In this document: piece by piece, positions 6,166 through 7,171 of the stretch
Layout of the letters: each line of letters starts with the position of its first letter
Position numbering within the stretch: position 1 is the stretch's first letter
Source of the DNA: Planctomycetaceae bacterium
GTDB taxonomy: Bacteria; Planctomycetota; Planctomycetia; Planctomycetales; Planctomycetaceae
Direction of reading: 5' to 3'
Length of the DNA: 7,171 bases
Assembly (NCBI GenBank): GCA_015487825.1
Contig: WFOZ01001075.1
Span: 1 to 7,171, forward strand
The notes under the pieces: generated by a model
Seen by the model: the letters and a program-made list of their open reading frames with translations, nothing else
What the model was told of the DNA's origin: nothing
Databases searched by the model: none
Position numbers and translations under genes: made by a program

Positions 6166-6210
6166 GATGATTATTAGTTCCGACGTAAAGCAGGAGCATC
6201 AGTCCCTTGC

Positions 6211-6234
6211 GTTCCCAAGGTGAATCTTGGGGAC
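6211..6234. repeat. Second CCCAAG-type hairpin
   Basis: CCCAAG (6214-6219) pairs with CTTGGG (6226-6231) around a 6-base loop, with GT (6211-6212) and AC (6233-6234) extending the stem. It belongs to the same GTTCCCAAG palindrome type as the hairpin at 5943-5958, and lies on the other side of the MITE-like element. Confidence 0.6.
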
Positions 6235-6312
6235 GAGGAAATAACATCAAGTTATATCACGACTCACATCAATCCTCAAATAGAACCTGGCGCTGTCCAG
6301 CTAACACAACTC

Positions 6313-7170
6313 TTAATTCTTAGCGGGTAATGCTGGGATTTTGTAAGATTGCATTCGCGTTTCAGTCATCGCTGCAGAAGGTTTGAGACTGCCGATGACT
6401 GATGTTAATGCTGTATGCACAGAGGGATCCTGCTCACTTTTCCAGAGAGCTTTCAATCTGACAACCAGCTCATCGTTAATTAACAATCCATGTTTTTGCA
6501 CATGATATGCGAGTGACAAAGAAGCCTGGTGACGAATTTCCTGCGACTGGTTCTGAGCGATAACTGCTTCTGCCAAATACATCTGAGATTCATTTGTGGG
6601 AATTTTGGTTAAAGCAGCAACAGCATCTGAAGCAATCGCTGGAGTATTGATCGCATTGAATAACGATTCAGCTGCAGGAGCTAAATTGAAAATCCCCGAC
6701 CTGCTTCCATTGGCAATCTGAGCCAACCAGTACGCAGCTGCTTCTGCACGTGATGCGCGTTGTTGTGCCGTAAGTGGTGGAGCCATCTGAGTGCTCAGGA
6801 ATGGAGCCAACTGTCTTTCAACATCTTCTCGTTTGTCTGAATAAACCAGATACATACATCGTGAAGTCCGTTGAATTGTTGTCAATAATTCATTTTCCAT
6901 AAACGTCGGTCCATACACAACAATCGGTAAACCGGCTGTTCTGGCATCTGCCCTGAAATTTGCGATCGTCTGAGAAAGATCCCAATCGACACAGTTCAGA
7001 TGCATCAGCACCAACGAAATGTCTCCGCGACCAGCAGCTTGTTCGAACCCTGTTTTTCCTGTTGATGCCGTCTGCTGCTTGTATCCCATTTGGCTGACCG
7101 CTGTCGCAACTCCGCGCCCGCGTGCTTCGTTGGGATCAATCACCAGGACCTTTTGCGAGCCATCATCGTT
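6313..7170 (-). CDS. Degenerate receiver-domain protein with HEAT-like helical C-terminus, 5' end missing
   Basis: The frame runs off the right edge; 285 residues are visible, ending in TAA at 6315-6313. A GTG at 7143-7141 lies in frame but inside the first strand of a domain (KVLVIDPN), so it is unlikely to be the start. Residues 7-125 follow the CheY-like alternating strand/helix plan. Only one acidic residue of the active site survives (D12 in VLVIDP). The phosphoacceptor position at the end of strand 3 is H57 (SLVLMH), the Thr/Ser position is G87 (VVYG), and the conserved Lys position is Y110 (LVYS). It is therefore a pseudo-receiver that should not be phosphorylated in the usual way. Residues 130-265 are alanine- and leucine-rich paired helices resembling HEAT-type repeats, suggesting a protein-binding scaffold. 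No membrane segment is visible. Its N-terminal part and partners lie outside the window. It converges on the FmdB-like gene. Confidence 0.65.
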   Translation of the reverse strand, partial: NDDGSQKVLVIDPNEARGRGVATAVSQMGYKQQTASTGKTGFEQAAGRGDISLVLMHLNCVDWDLSQTIANFRADARTAGLPIVVYGPTFMENELLTTIQRTSRCMYLVYSDKREDVERQLAPFLSTQMAPPLTAQQRASRAEAAAYWLAQIANGSRSGIFNLAPAAESLFNAINTPAIASDAVAALTKIPTNESQMYLAEAVIAQNQSQEIRHQASLSLAYHVQKHGLLINDELVVRLKALWKSEQDPSVHTALTSVIGSLKPSAAMTETRMQSYKIPALPAKN

Positions 7171-7171
7171 C

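Larger units (their letters stand above)
5916..6300. mobile_element. 385-bp non-coding block bounded by a perfect 18-bp inverted repeat
   Basis: Positions 5916-5933 (starting CTGGACAGCG) and 6283-6300 are exact reverse complements. The block fills the gap between the convergent FmdB-like and receiver/HEAT-like genes and begins at the base after the FmdB-like stop codon. It encodes nothing convincing. It contains two CCCAAG-type hairpins and a second, inner element with its own inverted repeats and direct repeats. No clear target duplication flanks the 18-bp ends. It could be a miniature element or a cluster of dispersed repeats; the mobile label is inference. Confidence 0.45.

Overview
The window looks like a piece of a planctomycete chromosome. 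This is an inference from gene types rather than from a marker gene: a cysteine-free FmdB-like protein, a large secreted beta-helix protein fused to an SGNH-type domain, an Asp-box propeller protein, a degenerate receiver protein with HEAT-like helices, and many short palindromic repeats between genes. No rRNA, tRNA or CRISPR array was seen.

Layout. Positions 3-854 (+) hold the 3' part of an Asp-box (BNR, sialidase-like) gene that enters from the left edge. A repeat-rich stretch follows (870-989). Positions 1034-2182 (+) carry an AT-rich gene whose C-terminus is a T5orf172/MUG113-type GIY-YIG nuclease domain and whose first ~280 residues I do not recognise. This gene is bracketed by copies of one palindromic repeat: a full 95-bp copy at 891-985, a 29-bp partial copy at 2200-2228, and a second full copy at 2521-2615 that differs from the first at one base. 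Positions 2616-2940 hold a short reading-frame remnant (2662-2808) and a pair of covarying hairpins (2855-2931).

Positions 2941-5403 (-) encode an 820-residue exported protein with a signal peptide, a right-handed parallel beta-helix resembling GH141-type proteins, and a C-terminal SGNH-hydrolase-like domain. It is divergent from a small FmdB-like gene at 5616-5915 (+). The 212-bp region between them has a recognisable promoter for each gene and a perfect 7-3-7 palindrome overlapping the -35 side of the beta-helix promoter.

Between the FmdB-like gene and the convergent gene 6313-7170 (-) lies a nested set of inverted repeats. An outer perfect 18-bp pair (5916-5933 and 6283-6300) encloses a 149-bp MITE-like element (6017-6165) with 24-bp terminal inverted repeats and flanking 7-bp direct repeats. 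The last gene is cut by the right edge; it encodes a receiver-like domain that has lost its phosphoacceptor, followed by helical repeats.

The propeller and beta-helix proteins could both act on extracellular polysaccharide or glycoconjugate, but they are on opposite strands and separated by the repeat/nuclease island, so they are not an operon. The most notable features are the repeat-bracketed GIY-YIG gene and the nested non-coding element at 5916-6300.
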